DNA of 64,000 nt from Hemibagrus wyckioides (GCF_019097595.1 NC_080720.1:20795352-20859351), one strand, 5' to 3'; positions 1-11,080 are shown, counted from the first letter of the stretch. Numbers and translations: made by a program. Notes: a model not told the origin generated them from the sequence alone.

Positions 1-1967
1 AAAACGTCTGTTTTTTTTTCTGACGAATCGCTACACTTTGCGGAAAAATCGTGAGCTTTATCTAGAATAGAGAGCTGTTCATCCTGCTCCACAGCTGAAA
101 ACAATTTCACACTTTCACAGTTTTATACATGTAGGATTGTAGAATCGTTTTCATTTATTTTGAAATCTACTTTGAAGAGCAGATGTAAAGCACTGAAAGG
201 AGGTCATGAGAGAAACTGTGCAAATGTGACAGAGAATGCGATTCACATCCTCGCAGAATTAATATTACTGACTGTTATGTAAATACTGTAAATTGGTTGT
301 TTTAATGATTTGAAATTTGAACGGATATCTGTAGGGTTCACTGTCAGCAGCATAAAGCTGAACCTCTCAGTCGCTTTGCTTTAATGTGTCAATCTGTGTC
401 AGATATGGCTCTTTGATTACACCGTAGCAAGGGAGAAATGTGGCTAGCCAGTTAAAATACAGCACAGCGAACAACGCTATCACTCCTGGTCACTCCTGAT
501 GTTTATTTTATCTATTGTATCTATTTTATTGGCTAAGCAGCTGCTTGCCAGCTGGTCAGACAGTAGCACGCTAGCCAAAACAGAGCAAAGAATATAAACC
601 CCAAAGGAAGGCAGACAGCAATACATAAACATATAAACACAAAAAACCTCCTTTTGGTGTTACTAGTCACTAGCTGGTTATCTGCCGCAACAGTTTTTGG
701 AACAATACAAATTCCACAACTAAGTTGACGATCACGTGTCTTTCATTAGCTTTCCACTCTAGCATACCAGGTTTTCCTTTTATTTGTCACCCGGTTGTAT
801 ACAGTTTGGGAGTACGTGTGTAGACTGTGCGTCGGACATTTTTGGACTAACATTTTGAGCCATAGCTCATTTATTAAAAGCATTCTAAAAATAATTGGTG
901 GTGCTCCCAGACCTTTGCCAGAAAGTTTGCATCTAGTGGAAGATGCGGAAGAGTAACGCTTTTGTCTGCATCGTGCTATTTTTATGCATCATGTTGAGAG
1001 TGTTCTTCTTCTGCGTAATCTCTTCCTGTGGATTTGAGGAACAGAGAGTTCTTTAGAGAAAAGCATAAGGGCCTTTGATGTATACTACAGTGTGTGTGTG
1101 TGTGTGCATGTGTGTGTGTGTGTGCTAGGTACAGCCCAGTGTGCTATTAAATTGATGTGTTTGTAGTGGACTGGTGAATGTGTGTCTCTCTGTACACTCA
1201 AATCTCAGTCCTGCTTTAACGAGATTTAGCCGAATGATCCTCAAGTTCCACTTCCATCATGACAAGCACCTTTTTCTCTGTGCACACGTATATATACACA
1301 ACATACAGTAATAGTAAGATGACAGAATAACTGTAGTAGGCATGGATATAATGGAAACACATTGTTCCTTTGTGTTTAAGGCTGAAAGTCTTAGTAGAGT
1401 GTTTGCGGTAGAATGGTGCGCATGCCGCCGGTGTTATCCGCGGTCAAGTGCTCTCTTGCTGATGATGATGTTGATGTCTCTTTTAGTGTGGTGCGGCTTA
1501 TCAGGTCCTTTATTGTGTTTTTGGAACTAAAGCATCAGTGGGGTTTAGAGATGCTAGATGTTCAAAAATCCAAAGAATGATTTGATCATTATAGATCCAC
1601 TCGATGTTACTAGGGGGACTTATGAAGAAATAAAACACTGAAACAAATCTTCCAAAACCATTTATTTTCATAGCTCAGCAAAACTGCAGAGGCAAGTCAT
1701 ATATTCGCTCAGTGTTATCCTGGTTGTTGCAACACTGCTGCATAAATGGCTTGACTGTTGAGGAGTGTGTGTGTGTAAGCACCAAACTGGGCTGCGAGTT
1801 CTATAAACACTAGTAATGTTTTATTTAAATGGATCACAGAAGGGTTGTTTAGTAAGCATTTCTAGAACATTAAAGTGTATCAATCAAGATAATTACTAAT
1901 ATGATCAAAGATTTGCGGAAAACTGATATTGTGTCATACCTTTATCTGGCTCTCTCACAGAATGTTA
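1..1967. other. Intron sequence, no gene recognised
   Basis: This stretch holds no exon or transposon that I recognise. A (TG)n microsatellite with a short interruption lies at 1091-1124. The open frame at 1342-1530 has no family features and no plausible splice context. By position this is read as part of the long intron upstream of the calcium-channel exon at 32696, which is inference. Confidence 0.5.
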
Positions 1968-1975
1968 AACATTTT

Positions 1976-2352
1976 CCCTTCACAGGAACTAAGAGATACC
2001 AAACATGTTCCAGTATGAGAATGCCCCTGTGCACAAAGCAAGCACACATGGTTTGTCAAGGCTGGTGTAAAAAATCTCCTGCACAGAACTAAAAACACCC
2101 ACTAAAAACCATTAGCATTAACTGGAACACTGACTCAACACCAGACCTCCTCACCTCACATCAGTACCTGATCTCACTAATGCTCTCGAAGGTGAATGAT
2201 CACAAATCCCTACAACCACACTCCAAAATCCAGTTGAAAGCCTTCCCAGAATAGTGGAGGTTATTATAACAGGAGGGATTTAATAAGGGGATTCAATCTG
2301 GAATAGGATGTTCAACAAGCACATATGAGTGTCAGGTCTCCACAGACTCCAT
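1976..2352 (+). mobile_element. Tc1/mariner-like transposase relic, 3' part (family A)
   Basis: The + strand still reads as the C-terminal half of a Tc1-like transposase, broken by stops and frameshifts. Near 2011 it reads FQYENAPVHKA, the place of the second catalytic Asp (normally FQHDNAPVHKA), so the Asp is replaced by Glu. Near 2140-2190 it reads PPHLTSVPDLTNAL, and near 2235 VESLPRIVEVII, both typical of the helical C-terminus. The segment carrying the final catalytic Glu (SPDLNPIEHLW) is missing or destroyed. The end around 2300-2350 (GTTCAACAAGCACATATGAG) is the usual 3' tail of this family and matches 10255-10306. It is an old non-functional copy. The family call comes from remembered motifs. 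Confidence 0.72.
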
Positions 2353-3577
2353 ATTGTGTGCATCATTACTATTCAGTAACATATATATAAAATTCCAGAA
2401 ATATATCACATTTTGCCCTTTCTTAGTCAATACTATTGAGTTAATAGGAATCATATTCAAAAGGTCTGCAATAATAGTCTAGAAGCTCTGGATATATCCA
2501 TATTGAACACTCAACTTTGTCAGCATATTTAACGTTTTCTTTTAGATGTCTATATGTCTGTATATTCTTTATAATTTATAGTTTTATAATTTATATATTT
2601 AAGTTCACTTATACCCGTTTTCATTCAGGTACTGTTTTAACACATTCATTGCAAAAAAAAAAAATAGGTAAAAGGTTTCATTCAACAAGATGGATTTAGT
2701 TGTATTATTACTATTAGCATAATTCATTTTGATTTTTTTTTAGTAAAAACCAAAAACTAATAAGAAATAAATAGAAGGAAAAATATCAGAGCCTTAACGT
2801 GGAGAATCTAAAGTCCGAGCACATAACTGTGGAGTTCAAGATTTTTATAACAAACTAATCCCTGACAGTAAGTAGTGCTCAGTCTGAAAACATCACTAAA
2901 GTAAGTACTGATGAACTGAAAGATAGATAGGTAGATGCATAAATAGATACTTTATTGAGCTTGTAAAGGAAATGCTCTGCCACAGCAGCCACACAAAGTA
3001 CAAATGCAGATCATTTGCAGATAAACTAGTCATCAAATAGGGAAAGCTATATCTTCTGCAATCCCTGATAATCTAAACATCTACTTCCACATTCACTGTC
3101 TCTGCGGTTTATAGTCTGATAGTTTTATGAAATTCCACCTGATCCTCAAACGTCTCCTCCTTCTCTCATTTCCTGCTTCCTCCACGCCACCATTCTTTTC
3201 TTTACTTTAGGGTCTCTTTTCATTACCCTGCATTTAATCTCTATTCTCCACGGCTGTCATGGTTCAGACTACATAAATCAAGCAATACATTAGCTAGAGG
3301 AGTGTGGTTTCATTTGGAATGAAAGAGTTCAGGCGAGTATACGTTCTGTGGAATTGAAACGTAGCAAATCTTTTGCGAAGAGGATACTTCCTTCAGAGGC
3401 TCCCTCTTAACACGCCTTCTTCTTTTTCCTTCTTCCACTTAGTCTGTTGTTCTGTTCCTAAACCCAAACCATTAACAATGTTTCTCCAACCTCTTCCTGT
3501 TGAGTCATCAACCTACACACACAGCCTACTATGTCTTTCACTCTTTTGCTTTTTCACATTCAGTATTTCTCTCTTGT

Positions 3578-3612
<35 letters not shown>

Positions 3613-3735
3613 TGTCTCATCTCATGCTCTCTCTATCTCACATTCAAAGCCAGCTCAGGTTTTGATCTGAGCCTCTGGCCCTTCTCCCAGGCTTCTGTTG
3701 TTTGATAGGATTTGTGAACCTGGCATTGCAAATGC
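2353..3735. other. Intron sequence, AT-rich, no gene recognised
   Basis: Nothing gene-like is visible. It contains a short LINE-tail-like piece at 2930-3003 and a (CT)n run at about 3580-3609. The 110-residue open frame at 3373-3705 owes its length to the CT run and is not counted as a gene. Confidence 0.5.
2930..3003. repeat. LINE 3'-tail-like fragment
   Basis: The piece AATAGATACTTTATTGAGC followed by GGAAATGCTCTGCCACAGCAGCCACA resembles the common fish motif in which ATAGATACTTTATT is followed by AAGGAAATTC and a CACAGCAG block, seen at the 3' ends of Rex/L2-type retroelements. Only one copy is visible here, so the call rests on memory of that motif. Confidence 0.35.
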
Positions 3736-3739
3736 TACA

Positions 3740-4035
3740 ACACACACACACACACATATGCACGCACGCACACACACAACACACACACACCTTACATTTG
3801 TCCCACCTGTGAGGACCTTCCATTGACACAATTATCCAACTTTTCGTAAGAATATAGTTTTCCTTGGGTGGACCATATAAATGTCCCGACAAGAACACAC
3901 ACACACACACACACACATCCCACTACCCTCAAGAGGACCTTATATTTACATGATTAATCTTTTTGTAAGAAAATAGTTTTTCTTGGGTGGACCATATAAA
4001 TTTCCCTACAAGAACACACACACACACACACAGAG
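3740..4035. repeat. Tandem dimer of a ~110-bp unit with (CA)n spacers
   Basis: Two diverged copies of the same unit lie in a row, at about 3785-3895 and 3918-4013, each bordered by (CA)n runs (3740-3757, 3893-3916, 4012-4032). Shared blocks include TTGGGTGGACCATATAAAT, TTTCTTGGGTGG and GTCCC or TTCCC followed by ACAAGAACACAC. The second copy has changes and small indels relative to the first. It is a minisatellite-like duplication in which the CA tract is part of the repeating unit. Confidence 0.75.
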
Positions 4036-4744
4036 TCCCAAATGTATCCTCAGCATAAAGCATGTGAGCATCAACGTGAGTTCTCACAGGTGCTTCATGC
4101 ACACGCACTTACACGTAGAATAGTGAGAAGTGACTGCATTAAGGAGCCTCATGCATAATTACAATAGCTAAAATCTCCCAGTTGATTGTACATCTGTTTC
4201 TGACAAATGCAGAACACACACACAGATGCAAGCAAACAAACAGAGTGCAAACAATAGCACAAACACTCTGAATATGCTTGCCAGTGCAGATACATAAATG
4301 AATAAAGAAGAGGAAAAGGATTTATACTCTGCCCCGGTTTTCAGTGGCTTTGCACCAGCACATTTTTATCACCTCCTCTTCCTGCGACAATTAGAGTGTG
4401 AGTGTATAAGTCACAAGTATGCATATTTTTGCATGTGTCTGTGAATGAGTTTGTGTGTGTTTTACAAAATTTATGAATGTATCCGAATTTCTGAATCAGT
4501 CTAATACCAATGGGACTAAAGACTCGACAAATGGGATGCTATAATCTTGCATAGTAGAACTGCATCAGGAAGAGTGTTTTTTAATTATTAATTAGCATGC
4601 AAGGATGACAGATCTTTCCAGAATAGGAGGCAGGTGAAAAAAACCGAGCCAGCTATCATATAGCAACTCAGTTTACTATAAGTAATTGTTGTGATGAAAG
4701 TGCTCGTAACTTGGATTTTCCTTAAATTCCCATAAACACAGTCC

Positions 4745-5151
4745 TAAACCTTGTGGAAAGCTTTCCCACAAGAGTTGAAGCTGTTATAGCTGCAAACACC
4801 ATATTAAATTCAAGTGCATGTAAAGGCAGATATCCCAGTTTTGGAATGGCTCAGAGTCTCTACTCTAATTCATCCCAAAGGTGTTCTATCGGGTTGAGGT
4901 CAGGACTCTGTGCAGGCCAGTCAAGTTCCTCCACACCAAACTCACTTGCTTTGTGCACTGGTGTGCAGTCATGTTGGAACAGGAAGGGGACATCCCCAAA
5001 CTGTTCACACAAAGTTCAGAGCATGAAATTGTTCAAAATGTCTTGGTATGCTGAAGCATTAAGAGTTCCTTTCACTAGAACTAAGGGACCAAGCCCAACT
5101 CCTGAATTCAATGATTTTGAGGGGTGTCCCAAAACTTTTGGCAATATAGTG
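4745..5151. mobile_element. Rearranged Tc1/mariner-like relic (family A) with internal inversion
   Basis: Two parts of the same transposase lie in opposite orientation. On the + strand, 4745-4800 reads LVESFPTRVEAVIAA, the same C-terminal segment as the family A copy near 2235. On the - strand, 4860-5060 reads FLFQHDCTPVHKA followed by PAQSPDLNPIEHLWDELE, the catalytic core, with one stop after the last Glu. By my count the spacing between the second Asp and the Glu is 27 residues, not the usual 34 or so, which fits a deletion of about 21 bp. The right edge GGGTGTCCCAAAACTTTTGG then CAATATAGTG matches a Tc1 terminal repeat, and a TA follows at 5152-5153. No left terminal repeat is seen. Confidence 0.7.
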
Positions 5152-5153
5152 TA

Positions 5154-5684
5154 TTAGGTTAGCTACCAAATTAAAGGCTAGTAAGTAAAGTTTCTGTGCA
5201 AGTTGACTAGCTAATAAATAAATTAACAAAATTTTCAAGCCCTGATTTACAATTTGCAAATTTATTTATTTATTTAAATGTATAGATTTATTTATTCAAA
5301 TTAAATTATATTGTATAAATAATATAAAGAAAAATGAATGAAAATGTCAGTGTTCACAATGTCAGTGTTTGTAATTAGGCAACAATCTTCTCTTCCCATA
5401 CATGTGTTATTGTGTCCCAGTACATACTCCTGTGCTACACACTCAAATGTATATACTTTGTCTTTTCAAAAAGAGTACATACTTTTAATAGTTGATATAA
5501 GTAAGTGAATTAGGATGCAGCAAGATTGCACCTAACATATTTTATATGTGATAAACAATACACACAAATAATCAGAAAAATGACTATAAAAGTATATCTT
5601 TATTACAGCCCCACCTATCCAGGAGTCATTCCATCTTTATTAATAATCTAATATAGTTTCTATAAAATTGGCAACATTTTAGAA
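5154..5684. other. AT-rich intron, nothing recognised
   Basis: The sequence is AT-rich with short TTTA runs. I see no exon, tRNA-like box or transposon terminus in it. Confidence 0.5.
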
Positions 5685-5865
5685 GTCAGAAAGAGCTTTA
5701 TTGCCAAGTATGTTTGCGCATACAAGGAATTTCTTTTAGTGTCACAGCTTCCAGTACACAGAGACAATAACAACAATACACAGACAATAAAAAATAGGAT
5801 GAGAATAAAAAAAATACACATATGTAAATGTAAATGAACAGAAATTGAAAAATAATATTTTAAAA
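5685..5865. repeat. Dispersed retroelement-tail-like repeat
   Basis: The block GAGCTTTATTGCCAAGTATG, then GCATACAAGGAATTT and a run of ACAATAA and ACACAGACAATAAAA motifs, resembles a common dispersed fish repeat thought to be a LINE or SINE 3' region. Only one copy is in the window, so the call rests on memory. Confidence 0.4.
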
Positions 5866-6088
5866 TTAATTTTAAAAATGAAACATTTTTATATAAATAA
5901 ATTAATTTCACATATATAAACATGTATATATGATTATAAATCTATATTCTTACATCATAACCCTTTGTCTGTAATATGATGTAAATCTAAAGCAAGAAAA
6001 TGCCCCTTACCTCTATTAGTAACCTACTGTAGTAAACATCCAAATATGTTATTATTCATCCACATTTGTCTAATCACATGATCACTTT

Positions 6089-6331
6089 CATGGGACGTTG
6101 GTGGCTCAGTGGTAGGTTTCTCGCCTACCATACGGAAGGCCTGAGTTCAATTCCCAGCCAATGCCCAAACCCCAGCCACTGTATGCAGTTCCCAGTCCCA
6201 AGCCCAGATAAAATGGGAGGGTTGCTTCAGGAAGGGCATCTGGCGTAAAACCTGTGCCAAGTTGTTGTGCTGACCAGTTGGTCCACTGTGGTGACCCCTC
6301 ACACACAGGGAGCAGCTGAAAGATCAACAAA
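6089..6331 (+). mobile_element. tRNA-Gly-derived SINE with 11-bp target-site duplication
   Basis: The first ~73 bp are close to a tRNA-Gly(GCC) gene: GTTGGTGGCTCAGTGGTAG (box A region), the anticodon region CTCGCCTACC, and GAGTTCAATTCCC (box B), closing with CCAATGCC that pairs back to the start. The body (6211-6260) matches the SINE at 63006-63239. The tail CTGTGGTGACCCCT (6286-6299), then GGGAGCAGCTGAAAGA, matches the 3' end of the LINE at 8957-9592. It is flanked by perfect copies of ATGATCACTTT at 6078-6088 and 6332-6342, the mark of target-primed reverse transcription. It carries internal RNA polymerase III promoter boxes but no protein. Confidence 0.88.
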
Positions 6332-6342
6332 ATGATCACTTT

Positions 6343-8342
6343 TACGCTCACATTGCTTCTGAAATATTCAGTGGCTATTTTTTTTTTTTTATACAAATCA
6401 GACAGAATCTCAGGTATATATACACCTATACAGCTTTTCTCTGTTTTGACGATACATTGTGCGTTTTTGCAGTGTTTGGACAGTTTAATGGCTAGTATAT
6501 GCAAGTCTCATTCACTGCAGGACAAAAAGATTATGTGGTGGAGTCTGACTTTATCTAAATCTGCTTACCTGGACAGAGTCGAGCCAAAACTCTAGGGGGT
6601 TGAGTGTTTTTCAGACCGGATAAATAGATAAATGTGTAGATGTACAGCATTTCTGGGCTAGGGGTTATGGTTAGGCTTACAGTAGAAGTCAGATCAGATC
6701 CAGCCTGAACTTTTGCTTCTGTGTCAGTATATCTGATTACAAACTAAATTTAGGCATGTGGCTATATCACTATAGCACTTAGCTTGCCAACAACTTAATC
6801 AGAGCATGTGTGAAATTCACACTTACAGCTAGCAAGGTTTTAAATCTTCTACCACCATATTTTTTTTTTTAACTGGCTACTTATTTACTTAATGTGATCC
6901 CTATAGATAGATAAAAAGTTTAGTTTAGTTTTGCTAAAACATACTTGGTGGTAGATTGTTTGCAGTTTGCTAGTGACATTAGGCATCGGTCATATGCCAA
7001 AGAACTAAAGAAACATACAGCTCAAAGTGAACATTTTCTAAGGTCTCTTCACTTGTATTTTGTAAGCTAATCAAAATATTTCCCACAGTTTTGTTGTTGT
7101 TCGAGCCAGTTACAATTAATCTTGCTAATATTACAGCATGTTCCAGAGCATGCACACTTAAAAGGTTCTACATGCTCATAGCATCCATCCTCGCACCCTC
7201 CATTAGGTGACACACCTAAGAACGACGTTTGAAATAAATATCTATTTATAAAATAGCTTAGTGAAGCTTTATTTTACCTTGAAAAAATAAAAACAAAAAC
7301 AATAAAAGATACTAGAAAGCAAAAAGGAAAAAATCTGTCAGCTCACTGACAACTCAGGTTAACGAGAGCTAATTATTCCATGTCACAGATTAAGATGCTA
7401 AAGATTTAGCTCCTTAGCTAGCATACCTATGTTACCAGCGATCAATCAGTTGAAACCTAAATGGAAAGGAGGAGCATAGAGGAACGGAAAAAATCAACTT
7501 TTTCACCAGTCCGGAGTTTGCAGGTATAATCTAGTCTGTGCATGATAGTTGTACATTAGTGTATCTTTAAAAAGAAAAACAGCTTAAACGATGCAGTTAA
7601 AACCTGACGGTGCACCACCCCCAGACAATTCCAACAGCTTCATGAACGTTTCCTCGCAGCTGTATATGTTAAGTGTGTGTCTTGTGTGATGACCATCCCT
7701 CACAGCTCATTTCACACTCAACTCAGACTTCAAACGCAGCCCGCATTAACCCCGTGTGGGAAAAAACTCGGCGTGAAAGCGTCTTCCCTCGCCCTTCGTT
7801 CACACCCTCATTCATATTAAAATAATGTAACATGTGGCCAAACTGTTTCACCGATAAGACTTCAAACGTGTGTGTGTGCGCGCATGTGTGTATGCATCCA
7901 TGTATATCTTGAGCCCATGAGTGTTTTTGTATCCAGGTTTCCAAAATGAGCATACTACCAAATATAGACGTATCCTGATGAAGCTCTAATTTTAATATCA
8001 GTGTAGATGAAACTGATTGGATTACAGCACGCAGTGCACCCCATGAGTCCCAGTGTGTGTAGCGATGAATCTACATATATAAATAGAGATTGTGGCTGAA
8101 ATAGTGTCAGCCTCACAGGCTCTGCACACAGGCGACATATCCTGAAATCCGTTGTCCACTTTACTGGCTGCAAGCTTTAGGATCTCTAAAGGCGCAATGT
8201 TACTGACACTCCACACATTTATATTCTAGAAAACATAATAGAAAAAAAAATTCTGAAAATCCTGACTGGGATACATATTTCATATTTTACTGGTCACATA
8301 GACAGTGAAAAATAGATTTTATGTAAACCAGAATTTACTTCT
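6343..8342. other. Intron sequence, no gene recognised
   Basis: No exon or transposon is recognised. It includes poly-T and poly-A runs and short (TG)n runs near 7670 and 7870. The overlapping short open frames at 7723-8216 have no family features. Confidence 0.45.
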
Positions 8343-8735
8343 TTACAGGTAGGAAATGAAAAAAAAAGAAAGAAAGAAAATGTGAAAATATAATATAAGT
8401 AACACAAACATCAGTGGCTGTATGTTGAAACTCCTCATTTTTCTCTGTGGGTTTGCCTTCAGGGAGCGGAAGCGCTTCTCTGACCGCAATAGAGAGAATA
8501 ATCCGTTGTTCATATGGCTGAGGTCCTTCATCTTCCTGGACTTGGTCCAGCATTGCTTGCTTTATATAGACTGCAGGTCAGGGAGCTCAGTGCGGATGGT
8601 GCGTTCAGCTGATCGTACAACCCTCTGGAGAACTCGCCTATCCTGCTTGGTGCTGCTGTTCCCAAACCAGACTGTGATGCTCTTAGTGGTGGAAAAGTTC
8701 CTTAGCACCTGAGAGGGTAGTTTAAAGTCTCTTAA
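8343..8735 (-). mobile_element. Non-LTR retrotransposon (L2/Rex/CR1-type) ORF2 C-terminal relic
   Basis: On the - strand the sequence reads, in one frame with a single stop: FSTTKSITVWFGNSSTKQDR, RVLQRVVRSAERTIRTELPD, LQSI then a stop, and further on MKDLSHMNNGLFSLLRSEKR. This is the layout seen after the polymerase domain of L2, Rex1 and CR1-like LINEs: a FYxCTIxSILTxxITxWYG-like block, LQRVVRxA, and HPxHxLFxLLPSGRRxRS. The reverse-transcriptase catalytic core is absent. It lies 220 bp from another LINE fragment in the opposite orientation. No TSD was found, and the exact clade is uncertain. Confidence 0.72.
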
Positions 8736-8956
8736 GTGTCTATGCTGGTAAAGACACTGACAGACTTGAAGTAGTTAACAGTGAATAAATGACATAATGA
8801 ATGACAGTTTTGTGAGTTGACTGGCTGAAGTTGATGGTCTGCGGTTGGCCTTCTGTCATGCCAATTTGTCTTTTGTTAAGTAGTCTGGTTTTTGGCCACC
8901 TTTATTGATTAAGCTATATATATAGGGATGATTTGTTCAGTACATGATCACATATT

Positions 8957-9592
8957 ATTTTGTGTGTGGATGAAAGGGAGGGAAGTGGAACAGTAAGATT
9001 ACAGGGTGAAGAGGTGAAGAAGGTACAGGAATTCAAGTACTTGGGGTCAACAGTCCAGAGTAATGGAGAGTGTGGGAAAGAGGTAAAGAAGCGAATGCAG
9101 GCACGTTGGAATGGGTGGAGAAAAGTGTCAGGAGTTCTGTGTGAAGGTGTACAAGACAGTGGTGAGACCGGCCATGCTGTATGATTTAGAGACAGTGTCA
9201 CTGAGCAAGAGACAGGAGTCAGAGCAGAGAACAGGTAGCAGAGCTGAAGATGTTGAGGTTCTCTTTGGGAGTGACAAGGTTGGACAGGATTAGGAACGAG
9301 TACATCAGAGGGACAGCTCATGTTAGACGTTTGGTGGACAAAGTTAGAGAGGCCAGATTAAGATGGTTTGGACATGTCCAGAGGAGGGAGAGTGAGTATA
9401 TTGGTTGGAGAATGTTGGACATGGAGCTGCCAGGCAGGAGGCAAAGAGGAAGGCCAAAGAGGAGGTATATGGATGTAATAAATGAGGATATGAAGCTAGT
9501 GGGTGCAAGTGTTGAGGATGCAGAAGATAGGGATAGGTGGAGAGAGATGATTCGCTGTGGCGACCCCTGAAGGGAAAAACCGAAAGAAGAAG
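8957..9592 (+). mobile_element. 5'-truncated LINE with 13-bp target-site duplication
   Basis: This fragment encodes the end of a reverse-transcriptase ORF in three successive frames, so it has at least two frameshifts. It reads VQEFKYLGSTVQSNGECGKE and KRMQARWNGWRKVSGVLCE from 8990. It then reads VYKTVVRPAMLYDLETVSLS from about 9147, and MLRFSLGVTRLDRIRNEYIR plus LRWFGHVQRRES to a stop at 9568-9570. The 3' end is short: CTGTGGCGACCCCT (9555-9568), then a GAAAGAAGAAG tail. Perfect 13-bp repeats ATGATCACATATT flank it at 8944-8956 and 9593-9605. The insertion is therefore complete as it landed, truncated at its 5' end and about 636 bp long. The endonuclease and polymerase core are absent. The tail is shared with the SINEs at 6089 and 63006. 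Confidence 0.88.
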
Positions 9593-9605
9593 ATGATCAC
9601 ATATT

Positions 9606-10254
9606 CAAGCACATTTTATTTAGTAGTGCACTAACAGGAAAGTATATGAAAAGGCCCAGACAACCGAAACATTAATAAATTCATTACAGTAATACAAGGT
9701 CAATAAAAACCAACACTGAGTCCTTCAGAAAATACATTATTTCTAATAACTAAAGTAGACAGTCTTTTGACTAAGACTATTTTGCAATAACAACTAAGCC
9801 TCCAGTACTAACTAAAATGAAATGAGTATACAAACACCTTTGCCCAGGCCTGTTCAACATCTATACACATGAAACTTAAACAACACTCACCACAACTGGC
9901 ACCTTAACAAACGATTCAAATCAGTGAAATTACACATAGCAGGGTTGATCGATACAATATTGAACTTCAAAAAAACAACTTCAGTTCAAAACACAATTAT
10001 AGTGTGTAGAAAAGATGGGAACTAACAGTGAATACCAAGTAGGTCTGTTTACTTGCAGTGGCTTACAGTCAGAGGAAAAGCTATTGCGAACACCCAGTCT
10101 GCACCAAACACAGTGAACAGGGCCTTTTAATCAACAGCCATATTTTCTGTTAATTAAAAAGGGATTTGATGTTTTGTATACAGTAGATAAGTAATATTTA
10201 TACATATAAAATATATTCCCTTTTAAGAATATGTAGTTATTTATAACGTTTTGG
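9606..10254. other. Intron sequence, nothing recognised
   Basis: AT-rich sequence without an exon, tRNA box or transposon terminus that I can support. Confidence 0.45.
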
Positions 10255-10306
10255 GGAAGAACCACATATGGGTGTGATGGTCAGGCGTCCACATACATTT
10301 AGCCAG
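10255..10306 (+). mobile_element. Tc1 family A 3'-end scrap
   Basis: The short piece with CACATATGGGTGTGATGGTC, then AGGCGTCCACATAC, aligns with the 3' tail of the relic at 1976-2352 (CACATATGAGTG, then AGGTCTCCACAGAC). It is a fragment of about 50 bp. Confidence 0.5.
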
Positions 10307-10409
10307 AAAGTTTATATTTAGAACTTGTTGAAAGAGCTATTTAACGTGTGTTAACATGGATCATTTGACTCACCACTGGATTGCTTTTGTAATGTAGATC
10401 GGGCAACCC

Positions 10410-10545
10410 TGGACATTCATTCATTTTCAATGCTGCTTGTCCTATGTATGGTTTTGGGGAGCCTACTATCCCAGGGTAATCAAGCTACAAGGCAGGGTAC
10501 CTTTATAACCAGGATAAGGTGCCAACCCATCGCAAGGCACAATTG

Positions 10546-10585
<40 letters not shown>

Positions 10586-10680
10586 CACACCAGGCACCAA
10601 TCAGGCAACAATGCATGTCTTTGTTAGTATGAAATACGCGGAGAACATGCAAACTCCATGCACACAGCGCGGAGGTGGGA
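10410..10680 (-). mobile_element. SINE/L2-tail fragment, antisense, expanded by (CA)n
   Basis: The strand-reversed sequence has the common fish SINE tail order: GTTTGCATGTTCTCCGCG, a GTGTG-rich segment, GGCACCTTATCCTGG and a tail ending in AATGAATGAATG. A (CA)n tract at about 10543-10590 has expanded inside it in the place where this family usually carries a GTGTGTG segment. Open frames on both strands here are products of the repeat. Confidence 0.5.
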
Positions 10681-10779
10681 ATCAGTACAGAAATGGATTG
10701 ATTGTGACTGGTTACACAACAGGTATGGTTATTGGCAACATTCTGGTGCAGTTCACATCCTGATGTAAGACACAGTGTG

Positions 10780-11080
10780 AAACACATGCTTTCTCCAAGA
10801 CACCTGAAACCAGTCAGCTGCAACATTTTGACCTGCTACATCCCAGGGCAGCATAACACACTTGAAGGACAGCACTCCCCTCTTCCCAGACACCCCTGAT
10901 TGGCTAGTGTCACACTAAATGACATGGGAGAAACTAATGCTATCCCTTCCACTCTGAGGGCACAGCCAGTTTTGCTCTCTTGACCCTGTCCACAGATGTC
11001 TGTAGCATTGTAAAGATTCAAACTCATGATTGCTTCACGTTTGAATCTGCTGTACCGCTCAGGAGTCTTCAAAGTACTGA
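10780..11080 (-). mobile_element. Dispersed tRNA-like SINE, family S2 copy 1
   Basis: This is one of four related copies, with others at 14100, 16370 and 45795, all on the - strand. Shared blocks on the + strand are CATGCTTTCTCCAAGACAC, CACCCCTGATTGGCTAGTG, TGCTCTCTTGA and AAGATTCAAACTCATGA. Read on the - strand, the last block becomes a GAGTTTGAATC box-B-like element preceded by GAGCGGTACAGCAG, a box-A-like element, so the head is tRNA-like. Confidence 0.6.

Noticed and set aside
3373..3705. 110-residue open frame
   Set aside because: It is driven by a CT tract and has no family match.
6085..6165. Possible functional tRNA-Gly gene
   Set aside because: It continues directly into a SINE body and LINE-type tail with flanking TSDs and has mismatched acceptor and T-arm pairs, so it is a SINE head.
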